Source of the DNA: Asterella californica | Lineage: Eukaryota; Streptophyta; Marchantiopsida; Marchantiales; Aytoniaceae | NCBI GenBank assembly: GCA_036924285.1 | Contig: JAYKYS010000001.1 | Coordinates: 25,419,501-25,483,500 of the forward strand | Direction of reading: 5' to 3' | Length of the DNA stretch: 64,000 nt | Shown: positions 10,575-23,400 of the stretch, in pieces | How positions within the stretch are numbered: the first letter of the stretch is position 1 | Layout of the letters: each line of letters begins with the position of its first letter | Position numbers and translations under genes: made by a program | Notes under the pieces: generated by a model | The model's input: the letters and a program-made list of their open reading frames with translations, nothing else | What the model was told of the DNA's origin: nothing | Database searches by the model: none

Positions 10575-10976
10575 TCTCGGTCACGCGAATGAACTTCTCT
10601 GCTCTCTTCGTAGAGGCTGGTCGTGAATGAACGGAACCGCGCGGAACGGAATCTGGAGGAGGCGCGTCCAGATTTTTCAAAACGAACTGCGTGTTAATCT
10701 AAACTCGTCACAGTTTCTGGGCCGTTCACTTCGCGGTATTGACTCTCCCAGTTTCACGGTCGTGGTCACGGTCGGGGTCTGTTCACGCACACAGTCGTGG
10801 TCACGGTCACGGTCGGGGTCTGTTCACGCACACAGTCGGTGTCACTGTTCACGCACACAGTACCGTTCACGTCAACGACTTCATCTAAACCGACTTTTAA
10901 CGGGACTAAACCTGCATTAACCTCGCACGCTTCAGACTGCATTACTTTGCGAAACGGTGACACTACTGGACCCTTC
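10575..10976 (-). repeat. MULE right terminal inverted repeat
   Basis: It is the partner of 5103-5489, and its outer end, read on the minus strand, begins GAAGGGTCCAGTAGTGTCAC. It is slightly longer than the left copy because of the internal minisatellite at 10757-10861. Confidence 0.9.
10757..10861. repeat. Minisatellite inside the right inverted repeat
   Basis: Two full units and one partial unit contain CACGGTCGGGGTC and GTTCACGCACACAGT. The left inverted repeat has fewer units, so the array changed length after the two ends diverged. Confidence 0.75.
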
Positions 10977-10985
10977 GAGGTTCCC
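10977..10985 (+). repeat. 9-bp target site duplication, right copy (GAGGTTCCC)
   Basis: It is identical to 5094-5102 and immediately follows the right inverted repeat. Confidence 0.88.
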
Positions 10986-13900
10986 GAGCACTGTACGGGA
11001 CTATCTACTCTGTACCGAACTCCAAGGTGGGGCGTTCCAAAATGGATCGACGTTCGTCCATTCTGTCGAACCTTCACACCTCATCCTTCGTATGTGAGTT
11101 ATAATCCGGATCATTCAGCCCAATCCTTTCCCGAAACGGATAAGAACGAGCTTTGAGCGTAGCGTGAGTAGTTTGCCAAGTACAGTACTATACTTGAAAG
11201 AAAATAGGAGAACTAATCTTCTTTTTATCTGATGAACGAGAGGAAATGAGCATGAGCATCAGAAACAAACGTACCGGTAGGATGTGACAGCACAGAATGC
11301 TTTCACAGACGTGCTAGAACTTCGCCCGTCGACCTTGGCCAAGAAAAAACTACTGTACCGTAGCTTTCTACTGTGAGCATACGAAGCATCGATCGCTTGT
11401 CTCTAGGAGCAACATCGTTTCTCTGATGTCACAATTGCACAACTGCAGTCATCGCTGATCGTTCCTGGCTCTTAAAGTTGGTGACCTTTGAAATCGCGTG
11501 AGCAGAAGAGAGAAGAGAGAGGAACCAGAATGAGGGTTGAACTTCAACGAGGATGCGTCAAGTGAAACCCTTCCTTGATCAGTTTCTAGTGGCTCGTTCG
11601 TTCCACATGGTTGAACGACCAGTTGAGCTTGCAGATTTGATCCTTTTTCTCGTCTACGTTTTACATACAGAGTGGTTAACCCCGCTGAAAGCAACTGCAG
11701 CGGGAGACTTTAAGTGATTCTGGCTTCTTGGTCATCGACATTTGCTGCAGCTGCCGCACTCTTTGTGTTTTGATGATCGGATGCAAAGAGACCCTCACCG
11801 AAGTTATACAATCAGGACTCTTACTCACACTCACACCCGTCGTAAATATTCAAGTTAAAAGAAAACATGCACCACTACATGAACTATCACTTAATTAACG
11901 TCTGTTTCATAGTCTTCACCATACCTTTCTGGAACTACCATCGGCATTCTCTTATAGATTTCTTTCAGACGATCCGAGTTATGAGTAGCTTACCTAGTGA
12001 TGTCCACCTTTGCAATGGTTTTCTTAATCTATTGGTAACCCTGTCAGGGGAAGGGTTTTAATCCAACCTGTGCTGCAATCTGACCAAATTTGTGTTGAAC
12101 TTCAGCAACATGTCCGCAGATGCAAAGCAGCACTTCTGCAACTGGATTCCACTCAATGCCACTTAACTTCACTGTGTGCAAGCAACTGAACTGTCAAGTT
12201 AGAATAACCTTTTCGATATGCAGTTCCCCGTCCTATTTGAAAACCAGCAATCTGCAGATACTGCTCTTTCCTGAAAACATTCTGAAATTGGCACAAAGTG
12301 CACCACCAAATGAGACCGTTATGGTACTTATATCACTTCCGTGAATCACATGCGAGTCAAGAACTTATGTACACTAGATACGGGTCGATGACTGGAAAAG
12401 GTGCAATAAGAAACTCAAATAAAACACTCAAACCTGTTTGTAGGAAATACTATCGAACTGTTTCTAGTTTCATGAGTACTTATTGTAACAAGTACAGAAG
12501 ATGAATATGAAATTATCTCGGAAAAAAGAGAGTTCTTTTGCGACTGCAATAACCTTTTCATTCATATAGAAATCTACGTTCGGATATTGATGGAAGTAAA
12601 GTTGCTCACTAAGTTTCTTTGTATACAGAACTACAGAACTTGACAAGATGGTCAAGTTGAATTTAACTTTCCATATTGGGTTTAACATAGACCCCATTGA
12701 TTAACAATAATCGTTGTGCATGTTATGGGAAGTACATTTTGCACTCCATCATGAGATCATCTAATCTGTTAACTAAAATGTTATCATTCTTTTTTCTCGA
12801 GTAGAGGAAAGAAGGATCCCACCTCTTTCGTTAAACTTTTTTCCATAAAATCCGCTTGCACTGAATCGCTTACATCGCTTGTGTAGATCTCGCTTGGACG
12901 AGCTAGTTGTTAGGTTCATTGGTACTAATTGTTCTTCGGTTTTCAGAAACCTTTTCTTGCACCGCACTGGAATGAGATGAACTCGTAGTGGTTCGTGTTT
13001 CAGAAAAATCTGCTTGTACAACACACGAGTGAAAATGGTTCGTGGTCGTGGGAAGGAATGGACCTACCTGCTCCTGATGTGCGCAATCTATTAACGTTTC
13101 GAAGAAGTAGGATTAGTTCCATAGAATGCAGGAATTGTCGGATCGTCAACACTAAGTGAACATTTACGTATACAGAGCATATCACGACAATGAAGACATT
13201 TGTATCTGTAGATAGCATGTTATGTTATATCATGACTTGCAATTCTTCACATACGCGAGTCAGAAACTAAAGCTTGTCAGAAACTTAAAAAATGGGAAAT
13301 GGCGATTCATGTTCTGGAAATTCTGCTCCCACTGCACAGGTCCTGGAGTGAAATGAGTGGTGGTTCCTGGTCGTGAGGAAAGGACGTCAGTTCGGTGAGT
13401 GGATGTAGTTTTGGATCACGGTTAAACACAATGATGTTCGTGGTGAAGGACGAAGCTTGTGTTATGAACTAATCAATTTCACCACATCCCCTGTCGGTCA
13501 GTGTTGATATTCTGTCAAAGTTTAGGAGCTTTTTATGGTGGTTAGTAAAGCAGATCCAAGTGGTTTTTCTTGAACCGTAAATGTAGTTAGTTATGTTGTG
13601 TGTTTTTCTAGTTTACGAGCTAAAGTTAAGTTCTAGTTTCTTGTGGATGCTATGTTACTATGCAAACATATCTTGACAGTCTCTGACATTACTCAAAGCT
13701 GCACTGAGATAGATTCGAGATACTCATGCTAGTTTCAGACTTATAACCTAAGCTTCTTATCAGGTTCGATATACTTGCAACTCATAGGCCACAATACTTT
13801 CTTTTATAACCCAAGTCAAAGTGCCACTGGGTTGATTGAATGGAAGTCTCTCTTTTGAAGGTCTCACTCGTGTTGTGGGAGCTGTTATGGATTCATGGAC

Positions 13901-15980
13901 TTTACAAATACATGTTCACATTCTGAGGCTCAGATAGATTCAGTCATTCAAAGTAGCCACTCGATTTTGGTTTTGCTACCCATGACCGGAGAAAGGAGCG
14001 TAGCTTCAAGACACACAAAAGCATTCAGAACAGGCCGTTGTAGACAATCCTCGACTAGCATGTCGTTTGAAGTCTGATGTCAGCACTGTGGGTTCAGTAA
14101 ACTCATGTTACTGCAACTTGATCGTTTGTCCTCGACTTCTTTTTCATTGGGATTGTTGTATGTCGAGACTTCCCCAGTTGGATATCGCTCGAGTTTTCGT
14201 TGGTGATCGGAACTTAATCATATACCGATGATTTTTAAGTGTTTCCATTCGCAGCTGGAACCACGTGGTTCAATACAGATACTTCGTACGTATCATTTAT
14301 TATTCTGAAAAATCAATCACAGGAGAAGTCTAGCAGCATTCTAGCTAGTGACAAAGTTGCAAATACTTTTCTCCGTTGAGTATGATCGTTTGGTTAGTTC
14401 TTCGTCTGTGTTTTAACTTGTACGTTACTGGGAAGGGGACCTCGTTCAAGGATGAGCTACATTGGGTAAGGCTTTACCATCTTTCAGTAGCGACAATGAG
14501 TGTTCTTGAGAACATGCATCAACCCATCTTGAAAAGTGAACTCCGCAATTTCACAATTTCCTTAAGAGTCCAAAATCTAAGGCCGGATAGTGAAGTTATT
14601 CGGTGAGGATACTTGTATTCAACACCCCATTCTGTCAAATAATCAATACAGATATAATACTATATATATATATGAAATTTGGAATTATTTTTCATCAGTA
14701 TATTATAACGAGAATATATTTTTGTATGATAGAATTTTATTTTGATAATGTATCTTTTATATTTACTTATATTTAGTCTTTATTATTGTAAAATATTTTC
14801 ATCGATTTCAAACAACTTTAAACGTTTTACTCACGTCTCAAAGGTTCATTCGTTAATTTTTCTTAACACAGGTGCAAATAAAATAAAGTTTTTTTATTCC
14901 AGAAGAGAAACATTCTAATTCTTTTAAGTTAGATATCTTATATTTTAAACTAAACGTAAGTTCTGAAGATTTCAAGGGTGATATTTTTACTTCAAAAATA
15001 TATTTTCGTTAGAATATTTTATTTATACCTTTCATTGCAATTGATATTCGGTCGATATGGAACCTCCGAGATGCAAGCTTAAAACTCAAAGTAAATTAGA
15101 AATAAAATGCTTATAAACATAAATTAGCATCTTCAGCAAGATAAAATTTGTAGATCAAGATACACACTAGTACTTTTAGAACTAAGATCGTCATTATGAT
15201 TAAGTACACACTCCACTTTCTCAAGTAGCAATAAAAGGCGAAATGATCTTGAATATCGTCATCGAGAAAGACAAAGAGGTGCAATTTGTCGTTTAGAGAG
15301 ACGTCATAATCCACAAACTCGCCAAGAAGCGGACAAAGAGATGCAGCTTGTCGTCGAGAGAGACTTCTTGCTCTTTTGTTTAGTACAATTGTACACGGGA
15401 GTATTTATGGTAGACTAAGTAGAGAAGATTTATGAATTTGAGAAATTTTACGTGATTATATATATGATAAAAGTCGAGGCGGGATATGACTTCGAGGTTT
15501 TCCTGAATCAAATAAGTGTCCGCTGACTTTCTTTATACTCTTCGGTCCCAGTAGCACTGAGAATAAAACTAGGGTGGCATTAAAGAGCCCAGACTAAGAG
15601 TCCACTAGATAGAAGCAAACTACTTCATTTCTTAGATGGACCTTAAATGATCAACTCATCGTAGTTCATAAAGTGTCTATAATCTATATTGTGGATGTGG
15701 ATATTCACCTGATGTACACTTAGGATTCTGGATACAGGTTCATTAATTTATGCCGTAATCTCTCACGAGAAGGGTTATGAGATAAATTACACTGGAAATG
15801 GCATCGTGGTATTTTCCGAACCCAATCTCTTAGTTATAATTGTAGCAGCGTTAAAGTTCATCCACCATGCATATTTTTGAACTGGGATTGACTTGTTTAT
15901 CAATCATATAATCCTTTTTCTCCCTAAATCTTGCATTTGTCAGTTTCCTCTTGCTCTTTAATTAAAATGCTTCACTACGA
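10986..15980. other. Five kilobases with no gene recognised
   Basis: The DNA is increasingly AT-rich to the right, with an (AT)n run near 14662. A short duplicated segment (GACAAAGAG...TTGTCG) lies at about 15269-15304 and 15338-15371. Open frames are all short, without motifs or matching splice signals. Confidence 0.5.
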
Positions 15981-17096
15981 TCAAGTTAATAATATAATTA
16001 CAGGTGAAAATTTTGAACATCCGCGCTTAGAAAAAGACTGCAAGGAGTCGACAATAACTTTATTCTTTTCAGAATAGTAGCTAGTTACATTTGTGACTCT
16101 GTCACTGCAGTAAGGATATTCGAACAATACATCCTCTACAGCATGAGTGACAAGAGTGACACGACACCGTTGTGCTGCACTACTACACGGTTTACTCTCA
16201 TTTATGCTGTAGTAAAGTATAAATTGTGTCTTATATAATGATTGAAGTTGCTGCGTGCTCGATGCTATTCTGTTCCGCAAGCGAGTTCCTTGACGTCGTA
16301 CCTAGGAAAAGCGACAGTCGTCTGCAGTTATGGCTGTATAGTAAACATCGAATAGAACGGGCGAATAGAAGCTGAAAGTTAGCTTATCTTCAAATCTGCT
16401 GACTCCCAAGTTCCGTTTCAAAGCGCTACAAATAGACATATACTCTGGAAGCATGTTAACGTCTTGGAAGTTAGGAACTGTTCCGTTCCGATGCACTGTG
16501 GGTGAAGCTGCAAGTATGTATTCTTCTTTTTCAAGAATATCTGCATCAGGTTGCTCGACAGTGAAATAATGTGAAAAGAAAATATGATCTATATCTACAG
16601 TTTTTGGTCGGATACTAGCTTTTCACAGAGAGTCACTACGCATCTTCTGTATGTCACATGCCATAAATCATCTGCAAGACGGTGTATACTTACCAGAACG
16701 TGTCATAGATGTTAAACATATTCGAAGAGTTATATCCAAGGGATGTGTGCTGCGATACTTATTAAATTGCACAGCACGTTGGAGAATATTCGTGTAGTTG
16801 AGCTCCACTCGGTTCTCCATATCTGCAGCACCAAACAAAGTAAATAATTGTTGGCTGTCCTCCAGCATAAAGTCTAATATGTTTTTCATCGCCGATTGGT
16901 GATGTGCTTCACCTTTGTCCTTCATACAATATTTGATCATTCCAACAAAAGTATGAAGACCTATGTTACTGAGCTGCTTCATGCAAACTTCCCCGCCCAC
17001 CGGTTTGTCTATATCTTTCCATCCCAAGATTACCAAGAGTCGTTGTGTCATATGTATCGAGATGGTGGCTTGGAGAAAAATCACTCCTTATACATG
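15981..17096 (-). pseudogene. Rep/HUH-endonuclease-like transposon protein (possibly replitron), decayed
   Basis: A single reading frame runs leftward from about 17096 to 15981. It is interrupted only by two TGA codons (about 16660 and 16627, both readable as mutated TGG) and a TAG at 16304-16302. Landmarks in order are FLQATISIHM, where the HUH motif would be expected but His is replaced by Phe; GWKDIDKPVGGEV; GLHTFVGMIKYCMKDKGEAHH, which contains a YxxK catalytic-tyrosine motif; SGKYTPS; and TVDIDHIFF. The order and spacing fit Rep-like HUH endonucleases of eukaryotic transposons, which nick DNA and start rolling-circle replication. That assignment is from memory of the family and was not searched. 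No element ends were found, and the N-terminal part upstream of 17096 could not be traced. Confidence 0.5.
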
Positions 17097-18385
17097 TAAA
17101 TGTAGCAAAGTTCCGCCCCCCTCAATAGAGAGCAAGCTAGATTTACACTCATTTTCACAAATCGACACAAAGACGACGAATAACACATATCTAGGTCTCC
17201 TCTCATGCAATTCACCGTCACAGACAATTCCAAGAGTTTGGGAACTGGAACTGTACATGTATCCGCTGCTGGCCTTGGAGCATCAGCACGTTTAGCTCTA
17301 GCTGCTTATCGAAACAACATCAGAAAGACAAGGGTAGTGTTTACAACCAAATCAAAAAAGTGTCAGTTGGGCGTCCTCACAAACACGATGGATGCACTTT
17401 AGACGATCCATAGCATGCACAGTTGGCTTTAGAATATGTGGATCAAGGGAAGACTTGCAAGAATTTAGGATAAGAGAAAATGAAAAACTTGGAGTCAAGC
17501 AAGACTAACCAGCTTTTCTCGGAGTGGATGTAGTGGAAGAGATCAATGACAGCTTGAAGACAACAAACGGCAACAAGAAATGATTTGCAAATCAGTACAA
17601 AGTCGACGCTTGAGATGAGAAATTCAAGCAGAACGGTGCAGAAGTCAAAATCGATATAGATACTCTCAGTCTATACAGTTTGATATCCACAAAAGAAAGC
17701 AATGTTCCACGATAAAGTGGATATGGTGGTAAAGTTTGAGGTCTATGAAACCAGTCTACATTGCATCGAATAGCATCATGATGAGAATAAACGGCTTGAA
17801 AAGAATCGAGGTGAACTTTCCCTCTAGGATGGAGTCGTCAAATATAAGACTACTATGAGGCGGGTTGCGAGAACAGATTGAAGAAGATCATCATCTGAGA
17901 AGATAGGTTCTATTTGTGCATAGTTATCCAATGGAATGCATATACATTTCTCTTTAGGTTGCGACGTGTCAAAAATGAAAGATAGCAACAAAAGAGAATG
18001 TACAAAAAACTATATGACAAAGACCAGAATTGAAATGTGTTTAGTTTGGAAGCTTCCCTGTATATGGATAGATGCGCGAATTCAGTATAGCAATTGTCCA
18101 TGCGACCTCGCATGCTAGAAATCAATAATATCGGCATGTCTTTGGAATCCGATCTGTTGATGCTAATGAATTGTCCATGATGGCAGATCCGATCGCATAG
18201 GTGTTGGAAGCGAAGTCTCCTAAAAGTAAAGAATGGACAAGAAACGATGTTTAAAACAATTATTGATCTTGATTCGGTCAAGAATCCAATGCACTGTAGC
18301 GTCCATCTTCATTCAAGAGATAAAAAAATAGTCCCACACGGGCTGAGTAGTTTGGATGTATGGTTCCTGAAGTCATACAATTTCG
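17097..18385. other. No gene recognised
   Basis: Short frames on both strands carry many stops. The stretch may include the lost N-terminal part and left end of the Rep-like element, but no motif supports this. Confidence 0.4.
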
Positions 18386-18711
18386 CTGGAAAGCGCTCCT
18401 TTTTTTTACCAGTAAAACATAACACTTATGCTATCTATAACTCTTGTCCCTCGTTTGGTTAAACTCGGCGTGAGAAAATTGTAAAAGACCGTGGAAAAAT
18501 GCTCCCCTTCGTTGCCAGTAAAACACACCACCTGTGCTATCTACAACTCCCGTCCCTTGTTTGGTTCAAGTTGTGCGTGAGAAAAAGCTGAACAAGGCCA
18601 TGGGAAATGTGTAGCGCCGTTGAGGTCGTGGAAAGCACTCTCTTTTGTTGCCAGTGAAACACAAGTCGTGGGAAAATGCTCCCCTTCATTGTCAGTGAAA
18701 CACAATAAAGG
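18386..18711. repeat. Degenerate tandem repeat, period about 108 bp
   Basis: Two full units (18386-18489 and about 18490-18599) and two partial ones (from 18629 and 18668) share the phrases GGAAAATGCTCCCCTTCGTT, CCAGTRAAACACA and GTGCTATCTACAACTC. No coding frame is maintained across units. Confidence 0.7.
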
Positions 18712-19937
18712 CGTTCTACATGCAATAAAGGCGGTGGGAGAAGGTACTATAAAGACGAGGACGAGTCACATATTTTCAAATAATGCGTGCTGCTTCGCAG
18801 CTCTCTATACAAGACCGTCGAGAAGGATACTGTCTATTTGTATCGATTACTTCTTTCATATTAATCGATTGTCGATATCTAGATCTGGCTGCAAAAGATA
18901 AGTTCTCGTCTATCTTTCATAGCAAGTCATGTTTTTTGCACTTCTCGATCTTATTTCACGAATTAAACAACAAATAATATACATGTACCAGCCAAAGCAG
19001 GAAATAGAATAGAGATAAGAAGCTGACATTGACGACAAATGAAAGTGTACAGATGTAGCGTAAGTTAGCAAAGGACGGATAATCCTCCATGTTGTTGAGA
19101 CGAGAGTCTCTTGAGAAGAGTAGAACCTTTTAGTTGTGATCGATATTGGAAGATTAAAGTGAATGTCCATGCTCAAACTTTAGAATTCTTCAGCCTAACT
19201 TTATCTGCTCGTCGAGAGCTCTTTACTCGTAATCTCTGATCTCTCTCCTCCCACATTGAATGCCTAGCTTCTGGTATACCTTTTGTCTCACGGCATTAGA
19301 ATTTGCATGACTACAAAAATGACAAAATAAGTGCATCACCTTATTACACCATGGATAGGTGTACACACCTCCTAACACCAACCCTAAATTATGTACAAAG
19401 ATGAATCATTATCTTACAATTAGATTGGATCTTAGCATAGCCATAATAGTGGCATACCTGCCTAGCCATCTAGCTCCCATCTGTCATCTTCAAGTGTAGT
19501 CATACAACTATTGACACCACACGTAAAAGTACAATCATCATCACAACTCGAACCAAATGAAAATCTACATTTAGCTTACTACACTTATAGGCTCATTCCT
19601 AATTCTCCTCTGTCATTCATCGCAATAGAAAACAAAAATGTGCAGCAAAGACCCTTCTGTCTTTGTTATGAGTCTTTATTTCCACCTGGTATCTCTCATA
19701 GTTTTTTTTTTCTCTCACCATCTTTTGTATGTATCCACATGTATCTTTTGGTAACCATTGCTTGAACTTCATTGCACACGGAGATGTTGTTCATTTCAAG
19801 CTACATTTAGGAGAGATACCGTCTTGCGCCCCTAGGTACGACCGAAGCCACACCATCATTATTCTCTAGTGAGGACAGACATGCAGTTCCATCCTAGCTC
19901 TGTGTGAATAACCAGATGATCTGATATACAGAAGCGG

Positions 19938-19996
19938 AGATAGTTTAAAGAGATTTGAACCCCATACCTCTTGTTTACCAAAAAGCTGAGCTATCT
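19938..19996 (-). other. tRNA-like / SINE-head-like sequence with Pol III A and B boxes
   Basis: On the minus strand it reads AGATAGCTCAGC...TTGGTA, resembling an A box. After about 20 bases comes GGGGTTCAAATC, matching the B box. AGATAG and CTATCT at the two ends can pair like an acceptor stem. At 59 nt it is too short for a normal tRNA. A tRNA-derived SINE head or tRNA pseudogene is the best reading. Confidence 0.4.
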
Positions 19997-20410
19997 AACT
20001 TTCCCCACTCCACACACGTTCAAAAAGGAGAAACAAAAACAGAACAGTTATATAGTTTCCTTTGTTTCTTTTTTTCTCCTTTTATTTTTTTTCAAATTTT
20101 TTCAAATACCTTTTATTGCATATCTTAGTCATAACAGATCCGTTTCTGGTGATTGAAGTTCTTGGACTATATTACACATCAAATCTATGCGTTGGTACCT
20201 TAAGATTCAGAAATCCAATTTCCACATAGTTTCCTCTTTCACATTTTACATCTAGTCCAAAGTCAAATATCTTTGTTATGACGATTCCATTCGCTTTGAT
20301 TCAAGTCTTGCTCACTTCAGCTCAACGAGCTCTACAACATGATATCATCAATTTTCTACTTCCAGAAAACTTCCTCTTTTAAGCTCTAGCTCATCTTACC
20401 TAGGTCGCAA

Positions 20411-20476
20411 CTTAACCTCAAGTCTAGCTTACTTGTGGTGCACCTTAACCTCAAGTCTAGCTTACTTGAGGTGCAG
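20411..20476. repeat. 33-bp tandem duplication
   Basis: Two adjacent units begin CTTAACCTCAAGTCTAGCTT and differ at one or two positions. Confidence 0.85.
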
Positions 20477-23400
20477 CTTACCAAACAAAAAATTAGCTTA
20501 CTCGATATCCTCATACATAACTTTTTTTCTCACTACAAAACCATCCTTAACACGACAACATGTAAAACTAATTAGATGAAGAATGTCATAAAAGAAATGA
20601 TTCATATAACTTGAAAGACCTAAGTGGAGAAACCATAATGCACCCCCTCATAGAGGACAATCTCAACTGTAACCATCCAATCCACCCAGATAACTTGAAG
20701 ATGCAGTGGTGCCCATCAGACATACCCCGTGAGAACCTTTTAGAACTAGGGCCTCTACTTACCTGTCAATGACAAACAATAAGAGAGGACCAGAGCTAGA
20801 GACGGTCAACATTACTAACGCCAGCAAAATGCAATACAAAGAAATCTGATGAAGAGATGATCGAGAACCAGAAGACGAATGTGAGACGTTGCAAGAGATC
20901 TAAACACATTACCTAAAGTGTCAAATCACATCTCTTTGCATCGCCTCCTGAATGTCATGAGAGAGGAACCAAAAAAAGATATTTCTCAACTAAGAACTTG
21001 GACTCATGCTTGGTATCCATCAAAGTAGAACACTTCACAAGAGACCATGACATTACGTAAAGAGTGAATCAAGTATTCACTGTCAAATATTCAGTCTTGG
21101 GATCTGAAGACTGACAATATCTGATATGGATATTTGTTTCGCCGCTTCTCATTGCGGATAGTAGAATTACACATGTTGCTGCTGTAGCTGCCATCGCTTA
21201 TCCATGAGCACGACGAGTCCATTTCGAGCAGCAATCAGCATGAGAGAGGATAATATAACAGACATGTGAGCAAAGTGGGATACAAGGCGAGGATCACCAA
21301 ACCAAGAGAGGGGAGAAACATCTTTAGAATACTAGCTATGTTTAATAAATTGCACAACATTCTTCAAATAAAGAGACAAGAAAGCGCATCAACTTTACTT
21401 TACAAAGTTTCACACGTGAGAAGATACCAAGCACTATCTTTGTAAATTTTGACTCCTTTGAAGACGTTAACGTCATCTACATTGCTATACTGATTTACTG
21501 CTGCACATAATAGTCCTCTTGGAGTTATCCATCTGCATACGTGCTAATGAATGACAAGCAATTGAGCTCGAACTACAAGTACTGTAAATGAGGATGACCT
21601 TGATGACAGAAATTTTTGAAATGACCGCGGATACAGCCAAAATACAACTGGAGTCTTATGAGGCCATGCATATGAAATGAGACCTAGGGGTTCAAGATAA
21701 TAAAGAGTCAAAAGCGATTCTCATTGACATAACTCAACTTACAGTTTGAACAACTCACTCCATAATACTTTGCTTGTTCAGATCCTGAACTTTTTGATTT
21801 CACTTGAATGAGTCCTTAATCTACGGTGAGTATTTTTTGCTTATGTGGACTCTACCATGTGGAAATGCACTGCCAAGTGAATGATATCCCATGCTGCAAA
21901 AGGAGAGTGAAAAGTTTGAACACATAATGCAATTGAGTCTTTTTGCAAGGTAGGATTCCAAAAGAGTCAGATTTTAAAAGAGCCACAATAGCTTCATGAC
22001 TAAACATGTCCTCTGATTTGGATTCCATGTAATCGTTTCTTCGTGTGACAAGGACCACATTGGACTAAAATGCACACAGCAAGTTGAGATCTCGTTCAAG
22101 TGAAGTCAGCAAGTTTGGAGCTCGAGAAAACAAAGTATTATGAAAAAACGTCTGTTCAAGAAAATTATTACTTGAAAAACACAGTCAAAGTTGTGTTGAC
22201 CGAGATTTTACCAAAGTGTAACTTTCTTATACGAGCTCCGTTTGGCTTGAAAGTTGAACTGTTGGAAAGGCAGAGCCTGTTTAACGTCTCTGTCCTAACA
22301 TCTTTTTTTTCTTCATTGGATCTTTTTAAAGCCTACAGAACTCTCAGAATTGTCAAATTAGATCTCTTTCACCTCCAAAAAGGTAATCAAAGGTGTTTTG
22401 ATAAAAAAAACGTCTTTTTCTCTCCTTTCTGTTGAAGATGGTCTGCTCACCTATGTCTTTTTCACACTCTGGTTCTCCAATCTCCTTGTTAATACTCTGA
22501 CCTGAGCTGTAGTACCATGTTTGATAACCAAATGTAGTGATTACTCTCTCCTGGATATGAGATATCAGTAAAGGGATCAGTAGACTCATCATCTCCCAAG
22601 AGGGGTTGTTATGTACTCTAATCTATAGACAAGAGCTCAGTAAAATATCAGTGATCAGTCATAAAAAGATGAGACTGAGGTTAATATACTCGAGGTCATT
22701 GAACCTAATAGTACTAAGAGTGAATGAATTCTTAACCTAGACATTATCTTTAACATTATCATTCGGGGAGAGATCATATGACCACCATCTTCATGACGAT
22801 GTAGGAAGTCTCATAGTCTCAGAAAAGTTATTTCAGTTGATTACCGTCCATTTAAATGCATGAAATGATAAACAGCTCGCAACAGTTGAAGCATCGAAGC
22901 AAGCCCAACAATGAACTATACTCCTCGGCAGGCTGCGTCACATGCCCCTAAAGAGCTGACTAGAAGCAGTTTCTAAACTTATTCAGTCGTCATTGCCACG
23001 ATGAAATCGGTCATTTGTAAAGCAGCTTGTGTAAACAAAGTCCTGTGTGACTGAAACATGACGCGTGTTTCTCACTGTAATTAGAGGAGGCATATGCATC
23101 CCTCTCGAATGCAAACGACGGGATGAGAGGTTGGATTAGTCGACCGACGGGGCTCTTTGTGCAAGGCATGCGACAGGACTTTTGGCCCGAATACAAGACA
23201 AAGCGTTGCAGGAAATGCAGAAGTCAGGTGATGATTCCCGACGGTAGGCTTGTTTGATGTGCCCTCGAGCTTGGGGAGTTCGACTTCTGGGTTTGTTCTT
23301 CGACTCTGAAGATCAGAGAAGGAAAAGAGAAGGTCCAAGTCCTGATTGGTCTCTCTTTCTACTATCTGGAACAAGCCGTTCGACGTGATCGTGCAAGGCC

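Larger units (their letters stand above)
5103..10976. mobile_element. Complete MULE transposon carrying an RPA-like gene and a DDE/SWIM transposase
   Basis: The element is 5,874 bp and is bounded by identical 9-bp direct repeats (GAGGTTCCC). Its long terminal inverted repeats both start GAAGGGT(A/C)CAGTAGTGTC. Inside are two convergent genes: an RPA-like OB-fold gene (+, 6496-7374) and a MULE transposase gene (-, 10210-7751). Both carry inactivating changes, so this copy is probably not autonomous now, but the intact ends and target duplication show it inserted as one unit. A shorter, older copy of the same family lies at 47048-49722, and a related family occupies the left edge. Pairing a MULE transposase with an RPA-like protein is not an arrangement I know from described MULE families. 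Confidence 0.9.

Noticed and set aside
22100..22435. 111-codon + frame
   Set aside because: No motif, in AT-rich DNA with stops all around. Considered as a retroelement piece but nothing supports it.
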